Part shown: piece after piece, positions 42,430 to 52,364 of the stretch | Numbering within the stretch: the first letter of the stretch is position 1 | Layout of the letters: the number at the start of each line of letters is the position of its first letter | Origin: Candidatus Hydrogenedentota bacterium | Lineage (GTDB): Bacteria; Hydrogenedentota; Hydrogenedentia; Hydrogenedentales; CAITNO01 | NCBI GenBank assembly: GCA_903893795.1 | Contig: CAITNO010000081.1 | Coordinates: 1-64,000 of the forward strand | Direction of reading: 5' to 3' | DNA length: 64,000 nucleotides | Made by a program: the position numbers and the translations under genes | Notes under the pieces: generated by a model | What the model was told of the DNA's origin: nothing | The model's input: only the letters and a program-made list of their open reading frames with translations | The model's database searches: none

Positions 42430-45400
42430 TTATTTCCAGGCAGTGGTGAAGGTGTAGCTTCCTGACCCAAGCTCGTACACGGCATAACCCGGGTCACGGC
42501 GAAGGAATTTCACCCCGGCAGCCTTGTCGGCCGAAACAGCCCCCTCTTGGACTGCGCCGTCGTTCTGCACGGGAACGTTTACCGTCGCCGTGCTGTTTGC
42601 CGGGACTTGGATCTTCCAGGAAAGCTTTCCGCCGTCAATGGTCCATTCGCTGCTGATTGAACCGTGCAGCGACTGGTGCGTGGCGGCAACGTGGTTCAGG
42701 TCGCCGACGGGACGGGGCTTCATGTCGATATGGGCGAATCCGGGTTTCTTCGGATCGGCCTTGATGCCGCCGAGGTATTCGTAGAACCAGATGCCAAGGT
42801 CCCCCACAAGCATGACGTGGTTGTGTGAATTCATGGCGGGATCGGCGGTGTCGCCGTTCCACAATTCCCAGATGGTGGTGGCATCCTTGCCAATCATGTA
42901 TCCCCAGCTCGGGTAGTCCGTCTGCGAGGCGATAGTGTAGGCGATGTCGGCTCGCCCGTTTTCCGACAGCAGGCGCATGAGCCATTGGCCGCCGATGAGG
43001 CCCGTGGCGAGATGGCCCTTGCCCTCGTCCATGATCTTGTGGGCCAGATAGCCGAAGGCTGGTTTGAGCGTCTCTTCCGGGGCAATGCCGAAGGCCAGCG
43101 GAAGCACCTGCGAGGTTTCGGAGCCGTTGCCGAAATAGCCCTGCTCGGAGTTCCAGAGTTTCTTGTTGAACGCGGCGGCCATGCGGTCCGCCTGTGCGGT
43201 GAATTCCGCCCCGTCGCCGTCCTTGCCGAGCAGGCCGGCGTACTTGGTCATCAACCGCAGGTCGTAGATAAAGTATGCGGTGCCCAGAAGCTCGGGCGGC
43301 GTCTTGCGCTTTTCCTCCTTGGAATGGATGAGCGTCTTCTCCTCGGGCGGCACGCACCAGTCGCCGTAGCTGTCCTTGGCGAGCAGGTCGTCCTTGATGT
43401 ACCCCTTCATGTGTTCGATCCACTTTTTCATGCCGTCGTAATGGCGCTCGATGACACGCGTGTCGGCATACTGGGTGTAGAGCATGTCGGGCGCGATGAT
43501 GAAGGTGCTGGGCCAGGTGACGTTGTCGTTGTAGAGCGGCCAATAGGTCGGGCACACGTCGGAGACGCTGCCGTCCTCGCGCTGGCCGTCGTGCATGTCG
43601 CAAATCCACTTGCTGTAGAGCGCGGAAATGTCGAACAGGAAACTCTCGCCCTTGCACTCGGCCGATCGGTCGCCCAGCCAGCCCTGGCGCTCGTCGCGCT
43701 GCGGGCAGTCGGTCGGGAAACTGCGGTAATTGTCGCGCGTGCCCCACCAGATGTTCCGGTGAATGCGGTTGACCAGCGGGTTGGAGCATTCAAACGAACC
43801 GGCCGAAGCCACGTTGTCGTAGACTTCCTGCCCCTCCAGCGCGGCAAGTTTGGGCTCACCGGGGAAGCCGGTCATTTCCACATACCGGAAACCATGGTAG
43901 GTGAAGCGCGGGCAATAGGTTTCGGGGTCTCCGCCCTTGAGTGTGTACAGGTCCGTCACCATGGCGCCGCGTATGTTGTCCAGATAGAGGGAACCGTCGT
44001 CCTTGATGGTTTCTGCGAAGCGCAGCTTGACCTGCGTGCCCTTGGGGCCCTGCACCGAAAGCTTGCACCACCCGACCATGTTCTGGCCCATGTCGAAGAT
44101 ATGGGTGCCGGGTTTGGTCTGCTTGATGGCGACGGGCTTGACGATGTCCATGACCCGAATCGGCTCGGACATCTGGGCCGAAAGCACGCCCCCCGGTCCG
44201 GCCACCTCGGCGGCCGCCTCCCAGGCGCTGTCGTCAAAGCCGGGCGCGTCCCAGCCGGGCATTTCCAGGCGCGCGTCGTATTCCTCACCGTCATATTCGT
44301 TGTTGGCCTGAATGGGGCCCTTGGTGCTCAGTTTCCATGACCCGTCGCTGACCACCGTGTCGGCGCTTCCGTCCGCATACTCCACCCGCATCTGGAACAT
44401 CAGCTTGGGATAGCCGAAGGTGTTGGTGAGCGTGGGCTGGGTGAAGCGCGGCGCATAGAAGCGTCCGTTGCCGAGCATGACGCCGATGGCGTTCTTGCCT
44501 GCTTTGACCCGGTCCGTCACATCGTAAGTGAGGTAGAAGTCGCGCTTCTTGAACTCGGTCTGGCCGGGCACCATCACGTCCTGCCCGACCTTCGCGCCGT
44601 TCAGGTACAGTTCAAAGAGGCCCAGGCCGCAGAGGTGCACCGTGGCGCTCTTCACCGCCTTGGGCGCGTCGAATTCACGGCGCAGCATGCGCGCGGCCAG
44701 ACGGCTCCGGTCGGAATGGCCGCCGCCCGTCCAGGGTGCCATGTCATACCCACCCAGCACCTGCGCCTTGCTCCAGGTCGATTCGTCGGCACCCGACTTG
44801 GCCCAGTCGGCCTGCTCTTTGTCCGTGGCCTTCCAGGTGTCGTCGGTGACCAACTGGAGGGTGGTGCCGCTGTTGAATGTCACCACGAGCGACGCCAGCA
44901 ATCCCGCCGGATTGGGGCCGTCGCCGGCATTCTCCGCCTCCACGGCAATGACGTTGCCGCCGGGGTGCAGTTTGGCGGCAAGGTCGAATTCCTTGGTCAC
45001 CTTGAAGTCGCCCGTGCTGCCGACCGGTTCGCCGTTGACGCGCATCTCGCACCAGTTGTCCACGCTCACGTGCGCCACGGCGGACTGGATGGTCTCTCCC
45101 CCGGGAATGACCAGCAGGGTGCGGAACCAGCAGTTCCCCGCAGGCGCGGACGATGCCGGGCTCGGGCCGGGGAACCAAATCCAGTTTGCCTTTGCGATGT
45201 CGTCATAGGCCAGCTTGGAATCGCTGTCGCCCCCGTCCCGGCCGATCCACTTGCCCTTCCAGTCGTCCGGGCTGAGCAGACCCATGGACCAGTGCGCGGG
45301 CTCGCTCCAAGGGGAAACTTCGTCCTTGCCGTTCCACGCCCGAACCTTCCAGAAGCACTGCTGGTCTGAAACCAGCGCCTTTCCCGCATAGGGAATCTGC

Positions 45401-45672
45401 ACCGATTGGTCCGAAGCAACCTTTCCCGAATCCCACAGGTCGCCGCTGTCCTTGCCCAGTTGCTCCGCGGTCGAGGCAACAAGCACCTGCCAGGCCGACT
45501 GCGCGGCCCCGCGCTCCTCCGATTTAAGTTCCCAACTGAGACGCGGCTGGACCACGTCGATGCCCAGCGGGTTCGTCCGGTATTCGCACTTCACCGCGCC
45601 GACCGTCATCGGTGCGGCACCCGCCGCTGCCGCCAGCAGCATTCCGGCCAAGAACAGACACGCTCCGCGCAT
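42430..45672 (-). CDS. Secreted alpha-L-rhamnosidase (GH78)
   Basis: A 1080-residue exported enzyme expected to release L-rhamnose from plant or algal glycans. The ATG at 45672 is chosen over one at 45687 because GAGGG lies about 8 bp before it; it opens the signal peptide MRGACLFLAGMLLAAAAGAAP. In order: an N-terminal Fn3-like domain (TNPLGIDVVQPRLSWEL), two beta-sandwich domains, then the (alpha/alpha)6 barrel with DCPQRDERQGWLGD, whose Glu661 is the likely general acid. The downstream segment ATTIWELWNGDT carries the second catalytic Glu. The C-terminal beta domain is complete. All GH78 hallmarks are present and the length is normal. Confidence 0.95.
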   Translation of the reverse strand: MRGACLFLAGMLLAAAAGAAPMTVGAVKCEYRTNPLGIDVVQPRLSWELKSEERGAAQSAWQVLVASTAEQLGKDSGDLWDSGKVASDQSVQIPYAGKALVSDQQCFWKVRAWNGKDEVSPWSEPAHWSMGLLSPDDWKGKWIGRDGGDSDSKLAYDDIAKANWIWFPGPSPASSAPAGNCWFRTLLVIPGGETIQSAVAHVSVDNWCEMRVNGEPVGSTGDFKVTKEFDLAAKLHPGGNVIAVEAENAGDGPNPAGLLASLVVTFNSGTTLQLVTDDTWKATDKEQADWAKSGADESTWSKAQVLGGYDMAPWTGGGHSDRSRLAARMLRREFDAPKAVKSATVHLCGLGLFELYLNGAKVGQDVMVPGQTEFKKRDFYLTYDVTDRVKAGKNAIGVMLGNGRFYAPRFTQPTLTNTFGYPKLMFQMRVEYADGSADTVVSDGSWKLSTKGPIQANNEYDGEEYDARLEMPGWDAPGFDDSAWEAAAEVAGPGGVLSAQMSEPIRVMDIVKPVAIKQTKPGTHIFDMGQNMVGWCKLSVQGPKGTQVKLRFAETIKDDGSLYLDNIRGAMVTDLYTLKGGDPETYCPRFTYHGFRYVEMTGFPGEPKLAALEGQEVYDNVASAGSFECSNPLVNRIHRNIWWGTRDNYRSFPTDCPQRDERQGWLGDRSAECKGESFLFDISALYSKWICDMHDGQREDGSVSDVCPTYWPLYNDNVTWPSTFIIAPDMLYTQYADTRVIERHYDGMKKWIEHMKGYIKDDLLAKDSYGDWCVPPEEKTLIHSKEEKRKTPPELLGTAYFIYDLRLMTKYAGLLGKDGDGAEFTAQADRMAAAFNKKLWNSEQGYFGNGSETSQVLPLAFGIAPEETLKPAFGYLAHKIMDEGKGHLATGLIGGQWLMRLLSENGRADIAYTIASQTDYPSWGYMIGKDATTIWELWNGDTADPAMNSHNHVMLVGDLGIWFYEYLGGIKADPKKPGFAHIDMKPRPVGDLNHVAATHQSLHGSISSEWTIDGGKLSWKIQVPANSTATVNVPVQNDGAVQEGAVSADKAAGVKFLRRDPGYAVYELGSGSYTFTTAWK

Positions 45673-45751
45673 GGCATATACCCTCATGTTGGTTGTTGTG
45701 TTGGCGTCCGGCGGTTTCGAACCGGCGGGCACAGCGGCAAATGATACACGT

Positions 45752-45770
45752 TTCGCGCGCGAAGCGCGAA
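45752..45770. terminator. Short hairpin between the giant beta-helix gene and the rhamnosidase
   Basis: TTCGCGC and GCGCGAA pair perfectly around GCGAA. It lies downstream of the beta-helix gene and upstream of the rhamnosidase. No T-run is present, so termination is only a possibility. Confidence 0.35.
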
Positions 45771-45786
45771 CCGGGAGCCACAAAGC

Positions 45787-45831
45787 AAATGGGACGAATG
45801 GGACACATGCGACGCATGGGACTTATGTGAA
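45787..45831. repeat. Tandem 9-bp repeat (NNATGGGAC-type)
   Basis: About five units of 9 bp (AAATGGGAC, GAATGGGAC, ACATGCGAC, GCATGGGAC, then a degenerate TTATGTGAA) lie between the giant beta-helix gene and the rhamnosidase. No coding function is likely; similar simple repeats often mark intergenic DNA. Confidence 0.65.
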
Positions 45832-45889
45832 GAACGCAAGAAAGGGAATTCGCCGTTGTCGCAGCCCGCATCTTGCCGCCGCTGTGATC

Positions 45890-48800
45890 CTATCGCCGTC
45901 GCCTCTCGAACGAAACCATCGCTATCAGGCTCAGCATGCCCAAAAACGCGCCGCTGAAAAGCTTCTTCATCCTGTCAGGCATGAAGTCAGCCTTGCCGCC
46001 GCGGCAACCTGCGCAACCGCCTTCGTTTAAGCCAGCCTCGGCGCGGCTAATCTGGCCGTTGCCGTCTGTGTCCACCGAGTTGAACACTTCCTGCGTAAGA
46101 CCCGCCAAAGCGGTCAGCGCCTCAGCGAAGCTGACCTGGCCGTCGTTGTCGACGTCCACTGTGTCGAAGGCCGCCGTCAGCAGTTCGCGCAGTTGCGCCT
46201 CGGTCGGCGGGGTGTTTTCGCCTTCGCCTTCGCCTTCAGCGGCGCACGGCCCTGTCGACAGCACCAGCGCCACGGACGATTCGGGGTCTACCTGCGCGCC
46301 CGCCGCCGGGTTCTGGCTGATGACCAGGCCCGCCGCCGCGCTGTCGCTGCACTGCCGGGTCACCGTACCGGCGACCAGATTCGCGTCGACAAGCGTGGCG
46401 TCGGCCGCTTCCCGTGTTTGCCCCGCCAGACTGGGGACGGTCACGCTGCACGCTCCCGTTGAAATCACCAAATCCACCGCACTGGCGAAGACGGTCTGCT
46501 GTCCCGCCGCCGGGATCTGGCTGACGACCGATCCGGACTGAACCATTGCACTGCACGCTTGCGCGATGGCGCCCAGGGCGAGCCCCGCGCCGGTGATGGC
46601 CGCCGACGCCGCCGTTTGCGTTTGACCCACAACGTTCGGCACCGCGACCGGCAGATGCACAAAGACGGCGGTCACCGTCGTGTTGTCCGTCACCCCGGAA
46701 AGCACATAGGGGGCCGACGGGGTGACGCTGCCGTTGGAGGCCGTAACGCCGTTGATGCTGTACCCGGCATTTGCGCTTGCCGTCAGGCCCGCTGCGGTGC
46801 CGGTCACAATCGTGGGCGGACCGGTCACTGTTCCACCCTCGACCGGATTGGCCGTGTAGGCCACATTGTTCGTCTTCGGCGTGAACGTCACCGTCACGGT
46901 CGTGTCCGCCGTCACATTCGACAGGGTCAGGTTCGGCGGAGTGCCGTTGACTGTGCCGTTTGTTACGGCGGCCGATGCGTACAGATACCCTGCATTCGCG
47001 AGAGGCGTAAATACTGCCGACGTGCCCGTCGCAATCGTGGACGGACCGGTCACCGTTCCTCCCGCCGCCGGGTTCGCCGCATATGCCACGGCATTGTCCC
47101 TCGGCGCGAACGTTGCCGTCACCATCGTGTTCCCCGTCACATTGGAAAGGTGGAGGTTCGGGGGATGACCTGAAATCGTGCCGTTCGTTGCCGTGGCCGA
47201 GGCGAGGATGTAACCTTCACTTGCAGTCACGGTCAGTTCCGCTGTCGTGCCGGTCGTAATGGTTGACGGACCGGTCAGTGTTCCGAATGCGGCGGGGGCT
47301 GCCACATAGGTTGCCGTGTTTTCCATCGGTGTGAAGGTCAGGGTCACCAGCGTGTCCGCCGTCACCCCCGACAAGGTAAGGTTCGGGAGAGAGCCGGTGA
47401 GCGCGCCGTTTGTCGCCGAGGCCGATGTGTATAGGTGCCCGGCGCTCGCAAATGCCGTCAGCGCCGCCGCTGTGCCGGTCGTGATGGTTGCCGGGCCGGT
47501 CAGTGTTCCGCCTGCGGATGGGATCGTCGCATATCCCGCCGCGTTTTCCCGCGGCGCGAAGGTCACCATCACCGTCGTGTCCCCCGTCACGTTGGACAAA
47601 GTAAGATTCGGCGGGGCGCCCGCGATGGTGCCGTTCGTCGCCGTGGCCGACGTGTACACGTACCCGGCTCGCGCAAGCACCGTCAGCGCCGCGGTTGTCC
47701 CGGTAATCATCGTCGGAGGACCGGTGACCGTTCCTCCATCGGGCATGTTCACCGAGTATGTCACCTCCACCGGTGTCGGATCTCCCGGCGCAAACTCATA
47801 CGCGCCCATGTCAATGCCGGCGCCTTGCGGGCGCGTCACGCCCCGGATATCCGCCGTCGGCGCTCCGTCCGCCGTGCCGGCGTCAATGCAAGCCGAGGTG
47901 GATATCAACCGCAGGTCTCCATGGGCCGCGTCGAAGAACTGCGGGTCCGCATTAATGTTACCAACGCCCGAATAACCGCCCTGGACGCATGAATATGTCG
48001 CGATTGAGGTTGCGTCTATCTCAATTCCATTCGACGCAGTGTCGCCCCACAGAACACAGTTTGTGGCGGTGCCCTGGAACATTCCACCAACAGAATATTG
48101 GAGAGTCGTCGTGTTTGCAGTAAATGTGCAATTCGTGGCTTTGCTGTAGGACACGCCGGCTCCATACTGCGCAGTATTTCCAGTGAAGATGCAGTTCACA
48201 GCCACACCGCCGCACATCCCACCCCCGTGACTGGAGCCCGCCGTGTTTCCGGCAAATACACAGTTCGCGGCCGTGCCGCCGTACATTCCGCCGCCGGGAG
48301 AACCGTTTCCGTTCGTAACGGTAAATCCGTCCACCGCGCTGCCTGTGTCAGCCATAATGCAGCGCCGCGATTTCCCGCCGTCAATCACTGCCGCAGCGAT
48401 CTCGACATGGCGCTCCGCCCGGATGGTTTCGGTTCCAAGAAAGCCCCCGTACACAGTCGTGCCGGAGTTCAACTGGAGCACTTGCGCGCCTGTCGCGACC
48501 GCGTACACGCCCCGGGCAACCCAGATTTCCGTCCCATAATCGGCCTGGTCCGCCGCGCCCTGCAGTGTGGGAAAGGCCGTTTCCCAAGTCAGCCCGTCTG
48601 GTGAGGGAGCGACGGACTCGGCGTTTACCCGCAACACGGCCGACGAGTCAATGGCCCCGGCGTCATCTCCCGGGTAATACTCGAAGGCGCCCATGTCAAC
48701 CCCCGTCCCCCGGGGTCGGGGTCGGCCAAGCTGGTCTGTTGCCGGCGATCCGCTTGCGGTACCCGTGTCGATGCATGGTGAATCAGCCCGCAACCGGTAG

Positions 48801-51800
48801 TCTCCGGACGTGGAATTAACAAACCGCGGGTTACCGATGAAGTTGCCTTCGCCGACGGTTTCAAAACCCAGGCAAGAGTAGGAAACGCTGCATCCGACCA
48901 CCTCATTCGGGCCGTTTGCAGAGAAAATACAGTTGACGGCGGCACCGTTACACATTCCGCCGACGGAGGCCGCAGAGTTTCTGGCAAACGTGCAGTTTGT
49001 TGCCGTGCCATTGTAGATTCCGCCCCCGCTGCTACCCGCCAAGTTTCCGGTAAATGTGCAGTTCGTGACCGTGCCGTCACGCATGCCGCCGCCGTAGCTG
49101 ACCGCCGAGTTCTTGGAAAATGTGCAATTCGTAGCCGTGCCGGAGAACATCCCCCCACCGCCATCGTTGGAGTTTTGGCCGTTCGCAGAGTTTTCGGTGA
49201 AGGTGCAATCCGTGGCCGTACTGTAGGATATGCCGCCGCCCCACACTGCGGTGTTCTTGGCAAAAGTACAGTTCGTTGCCGTGCCATTAGTCATTCCGCC
49301 CCCGGAGTAAGCCCTACCGGAGTTTGCGTTGAATGTGCAGTGTATGGCCGTGCCATTGTCCATCCCGCCGCCGCAGTAGGCTGCCGAATTTGTGGTGAAG
49401 TCACAGTCCGTGGCCGTGCCGCCAAACATCCCACCGCCTGCATATCCGAATGCCGTGTTCGACAAGAAGGTGCATTTCTCGGCCGTTCCATAATACAGCC
49501 CACCGCCTGAATACGCCGTGTTCGAGGAAAACGCACAGTTTATGGCCGTGCCGCCAAACATTCCGCCGCAATTGCCGGATCCGTATCCATTCTTAATGGT
49601 AAGTCCGTCCACCACACTGGTTGCATTGGCCGTTATGCAACGCCGCGTTCTTCCGCCATCAATCACTGTTGCGGAAATGTCCGTGCCGCGCGCCACCCGT
49701 GAGGTTTCTGTTCCCGCAAAGCCGCCATATGCGAACGTGTCTGGGTTCAGCCGCAACACCTCCGCACCCAAGGTGGTTGTGTACAGGCCCTTGGCCACCC
49801 AGATTTCAGTGCCATAACCGGCGTGATCCGCGGCGCCCTGCAATGTGGAATAGGCTGTTTCCCAAGTTAGACCGTCGGGTGACACCGCAGTGGATGCGGC
49901 ATTTACCCGTAGCACCGCCGGCGGATCAAGCGCTCCCGTGTCATCGCCGGAATAGTACTCGAATGCACCCATGTCAACACCCGCCCCGTTGGGCCGGGGC
50001 CGGGCAAGTCCGTCTATCGTTGGTGCGCCGTTGGAAGTGCCCATGTCAATGCACGGCGATTCAGCCCGCAACCGGTAGTCCCCCGACAAAGGGTTCACGA
50101 ATTGCGGGGAACCTACAATGTTGCCAATGCCCGTCGTTGCGGAATCAAGGAAAGAATAGGAGACATTGGTTCCATTTGCCTCATCAAGACTGTTTCCGTG
50201 GAAGATGCAATTCGTGGCAGTGCCTGCCCACATTCCGCCGCCGGACGAAGCCGTGTTTGCTGTAAGGGTACAGTTTGTAGCCGTGCCCAAGTACATTCCG
50301 CCGCCTGAAGACGCCGAATTTGCATTAAATGTGCAGTTCACGGCAGAGCCGCAATACATCCCACCCCCGGAGACGGCCGCGTTCGCGTAAAACGTGCAGT
50401 CTGCGGCCATGCCGCAGCACAATCCGCCGCCCGAAGCAGAACTTGCCGTGTTTGCGGCAAATGTGCAATTCATGGCAATTCCGCCGTACATGCCGCCGCC
50501 CGAGTCCGCTTTCCCGTTCCTGATGGTAAATCCGTCCGCAAGTGCGCCTCCGTTGGCCATAATGCAGCGCCTCACCCCTCCCCCGTCTATCACCGTCGCG
50601 GCATTATCCGTTTCGCGCTCCGCCCGAGTGCTTTCCGTCCCAACAAAGCCTCCGTACACCGCCGTGCCGGGGTTCAACCGCAACACCTCAGTGCCTGTGG
50701 AGGCCGTGTACACGCCTTTGGCAACCCAGATTTCCGCGCCGTTAGCGACTTGGCCTGCAGCACCTTGCAGTGTGGGATAGGCCGTTTCCCAACTGAGTCC
50801 GTCGGGTGATGCGGCGGTGGATGCGACATTCACTCTCAGTATCGTCAGCGGCTCAATTGCCCCGCTGTCGTCTCCGGGAAAATGCTCAAAAGCGCCCATG
50901 TCAATCCCCGCCCCCTGAGGCCGGACTCGGTCGAGCCGATCCTTTATCGGCGCTCCGGTGGAAGTGCCTGCGTCAATGCACGGTGAATCGGCACGCAATC
51001 GGTAATCCCCCGACAGGGAATTGACAAAACGCGGGTTGCCGGTGATGTTTCCTGTGCCCGTGGTGGTCGAGCCGAGACAAGAATAGGTTACGTTGGTTCC
51101 GGAGATCTCATTCGGTCCGTTTCCCCAGAAGATGCAGTTCGTGGCGGCGCCAAATTCCATTCCGCCGCCGCGTTGCGAGGAATTGTTGGCAAAAGTGCAG
51201 TTTATGACTGTGCCTCCAAGCATGCCGCCGCCACCCCACTGACTGTCGTTTCCGGCAAAGACACAGTTTGTGGCAGTACCTCCGGACATCCCGCCGCCGT
51301 AGCACGAGGCGGTGTTCGCGATAAAGGTGCAGTTCGTGGCAGTACCTTCGGACATCCCGCCGCCATAGGAGAGCGCGGCGTTCGCGGCAAAGGTGCAGTT
51401 CACGGCAGTACCTTCGTACATCCCGCCGCCATCACTGTACGCTGAGTTCGCAGTAAAAGTGCAGTTCACGGCAGTACCGCCATACATTCCCCCGCCAAAG
51501 GAGGAATTGTGGGTCGCCGCGTTTCCGGTGAATGCACAGTTTGTTGCTATGCCGTTGTACATTCCAGCACCACCGTCATACGCTGTGTTTGCATCAAATA
51601 TGCAGTTAGCCGCAACTCCTTCATACATCCCCCCACCGTAGCTTCCGGCATTGCCACGCGTTACGGTGAAACCATCCAATACTGCATTTCCTACGCCCTT
51701 CACACAGTAGCGATCGTTCATGCCATTAAGTATGGTGGGGTTGGCCAGCCAGTCGCGGTGACTCCGGGCACTTTCCGTTCCGACGAAGCCGCCATAGATA

Positions 51801-52069
51801 TTCACGCCCGTCTTCATGGCGATAATTGGACCGTATCCGTATGCGCTTAGGTAAGTACCCTTGGCGACCCAGACCTCATCCCCGTTTACGGACTTATCCA
51901 CGGCCGCTTGGATTTCCCTATAGGCGGTAGCCCAGCTTTGCCCATCGGGATATGAGGCGGTGGCGTCGGCCTTGACGCGATAGACGGTGGCGAATGCGGT
52001 GCTGGAAAGGAGCAGGAAAGCACCGAGGACTATGAGGAAGTGCCGGGTTGCGGCATGGTGGAACGACAT
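45890..52069 (-). CDS. Giant secreted parallel beta-helix protein with InlB-like repeats, PASTA, EF-hand and C-terminal anchor
   Basis: A 2059-residue exported protein. GGAGGG precedes the ATG at 52069, which opens a signal peptide (HFLIVLGAFLLLSSTAFA). Four large modules (about 25-1430) each begin with SPDGxxWETAYxTLQGAA, pass through EIWVAKGVY and YGGFxGTE, then stack beta-helix coils of the type GTATNCTFxxNxASxGGGMY, and end CIDxGTxxGxPxxD..RPxGxGxDMGAFEYxPGDD. Five InlB-like repeats (about 1430-1810), two PASTA domains (about 1810-1940), an EGEGEGE linker and two EF-hand loops (DVDNDGQVSFAEA and DTDGNGQISRAEA) follow. It ends GGCAGCRGG, a hydrophobic span and RRRR. The architecture suggests a surface adhesin or glycan-binding scaffold. 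The EF-hand pair resembles dockerin-like or calcium-binding linkers. A polysaccharide lyase function is not shown. Confidence 0.9.
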   Translation of the reverse strand: MSFHHAATRHFLIVLGAFLLLSSTAFATVYRVKADATASYPDGQSWATAYREIQAAVDKSVNGDEVWVAKGTYLSAYGYGPIIAMKTGVNIYGGFVGTESARSHRDWLANPTILNGMNDRYCVKGVGNAVLDGFTVTRGNAGSYGGGMYEGVAANCIFDANTAYDGGAGMYNGIATNCAFTGNAATHNSSFGGGMYGGTAVNCTFTANSAYSDGGGMYEGTAVNCTFAANAALSYGGGMSEGTATNCTFIANTASCYGGGMSGGTATNCVFAGNDSQWGGGGMLGGTVINCTFANNSSQRGGGMEFGAATNCIFWGNGPNEISGTNVTYSCLGSTTTGTGNITGNPRFVNSLSGDYRLRADSPCIDAGTSTGAPIKDRLDRVRPQGAGIDMGAFEHFPGDDSGAIEPLTILRVNVASTAASPDGLSWETAYPTLQGAAGQVANGAEIWVAKGVYTASTGTEVLRLNPGTAVYGGFVGTESTRAERETDNAATVIDGGGVRRCIMANGGALADGFTIRNGKADSGGGMYGGIAMNCTFAANTASSASGGGLCCGMAADCTFYANAAVSGGGMYCGSAVNCTFNANSASSGGGMYLGTATNCTLTANTASSGGGMWAGTATNCIFHGNSLDEANGTNVSYSFLDSATTGIGNIVGSPQFVNPLSGDYRLRAESPCIDMGTSNGAPTIDGLARPRPNGAGVDMGAFEYYSGDDTGALDPPAVLRVNAASTAVSPDGLTWETAYSTLQGAADHAGYGTEIWVAKGLYTTTLGAEVLRLNPDTFAYGGFAGTETSRVARGTDISATVIDGGRTRRCITANATSVVDGLTIKNGYGSGNCGGMFGGTAINCAFSSNTAYSGGGLYYGTAEKCTFLSNTAFGYAGGGMFGGTATDCDFTTNSAAYCGGGMDNGTAIHCTFNANSGRAYSGGGMTNGTATNCTFAKNTAVWGGGISYSTATDCTFTENSANGQNSNDGGGGMFSGTATNCTFSKNSAVSYGGGMRDGTVTNCTFTGNLAGSSGGGIYNGTATNCTFARNSAASVGGMCNGAAVNCIFSANGPNEVVGCSVSYSCLGFETVGEGNFIGNPRFVNSTSGDYRLRADSPCIDTGTASGSPATDQLGRPRPRGTGVDMGAFEYYPGDDAGAIDSSAVLRVNAESVAPSPDGLTWETAFPTLQGAADQADYGTEIWVARGVYAVATGAQVLQLNSGTTVYGGFLGTETIRAERHVEIAAAVIDGGKSRRCIMADTGSAVDGFTVTNGNGSPGGGMYGGTAANCVFAGNTAGSSHGGGMCGGVAVNCIFTGNTAQYGAGVSYSKATNCTFTANTTTLQYSVGGMFQGTATNCVLWGDTASNGIEIDATSIATYSCVQGGYSGVGNINADPQFFDAAHGDLRLISTSACIDAGTADGAPTADIRGVTRPQGAGIDMGAYEFAPGDPTPVEVTYSVNMPDGGTVTGPPTMITGTTAALTVLARAGYVYTSATATNGTIAGAPPNLTLSNVTGDTTVMVTFAPRENAAGYATIPSAGGTLTGPATITTGTAAALTAFASAGHLYTSASATNGALTGSLPNLTLSGVTADTLVTLTFTPMENTATYVAAPAAFGTLTGPSTITTGTTAELTVTASEGYILASATATNGTISGHPPNLHLSNVTGNTMVTATFAPRDNAVAYAANPAAGGTVTGPSTIATGTSAVFTPLANAGYLYASAAVTNGTVNGTPPNLTLSNVTADTTVTVTFTPKTNNVAYTANPVEGGTVTGPPTIVTGTAAGLTASANAGYSINGVTASNGSVTPSAPYVLSGVTDNTTVTAVFVHLPVAVPNVVGQTQTAASAAITGAGLALGAIAQACSAMVQSGSVVSQIPAAGQQTVFASAVDLVISTGACSVTVPSLAGQTREAADATLVDANLVAGTVTRQCSDSAAAGLVISQNPAAGAQVDPESSVALVLSTGPCAAEGEGEGENTPPTEAQLRELLTAAFDTVDVDNDGQVSFAEALTALAGLTQEVFNSVDTDGNGQISRAEAGLNEGGCAGCRGGKADFMPDRMKKLFSGAFLGMLSLIAMVSFERRRR
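46640..47770 (-). repeat. Five tandem InlB-like repeat units
   Basis: Units of about 220 bp encode GGTVTGPxTIxTGTxAxLT, xAGYxYxSAxxTNGTxxGxPPNLTLSNVTxDTxVTVTFxP. DNA identity between units is high. They lie between the beta-helix modules and the PASTA domains. Confidence 0.85.
47770..51990 (-). repeat. Four large repeated beta-helix modules
   Basis: Module starts lie near 51990, 50860, 49925 and 48650, so module lengths are about 0.9-1.3 kb. Within them 50-70 bp subunits repeat the codons for GGGMxxGTATNCTFxxN. The repeats are in frame and coding, not a CRISPR array. They are likely sites of recombination and assembly error. Confidence 0.85.
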
Positions 52070-52364
52070 GTGAAGCCCTCCCTTCTTGGAAGATCATGGG
52101 ACCTAAACTTCCGTCGGAGACCCGCGTCCCCGCGCAGTTGCTGTAGCGCGGCGACCCGCAGCAGCATAATGACAATAGTACACCTTTTCCGGACAGAGCG
52201 CTATCACGACGCTTGGGGCTGGCGAAGTGCAACTTCGCGGGCAGCGACATTTCCAAGTACGACTTGGGAACGAGAGTACCACGAAGACGCGCCGCGCCCC
52301 GGATTCGGGACGCGGCGCGGGGGAAACGCGGCAGGATGCCGCGACTACATTTGGGGTTGACGCT
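52070..52364. other. Intergenic region with two inverted repeats
   Basis: A GC-rich hairpin lies at about 52286-52322 (arms CGCGCCGCG and CGCGGCGCG). A segment ACTTGGGAACGAGAG sits before it. Neither the hairpin nor its flanks has a T-run. A family B palindrome is at 52327-52348. The region separates the giant beta-helix gene start from the Gfo/Idh stop. Confidence 0.5.
52327..52348 (+). repeat. Dispersed palindrome family B copy
   Basis: CGCGGCA and TGCCGCG pair around GGA, followed by ACTAC. Same core (GGCAGGATGCC) as the copy at 37121, with different outer bases that keep the pairing. It lies 17 bp after the Gfo/Idh stop. Confidence 0.6.

Noticed and set aside
48000..51700. Regularly spaced short DNA repeats that could suggest a CRISPR array
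   Set aside because: Repeats are of variable spacing, in frame within the beta-helix gene, and encode GGGM..NCTF coils; no cas genes are near.
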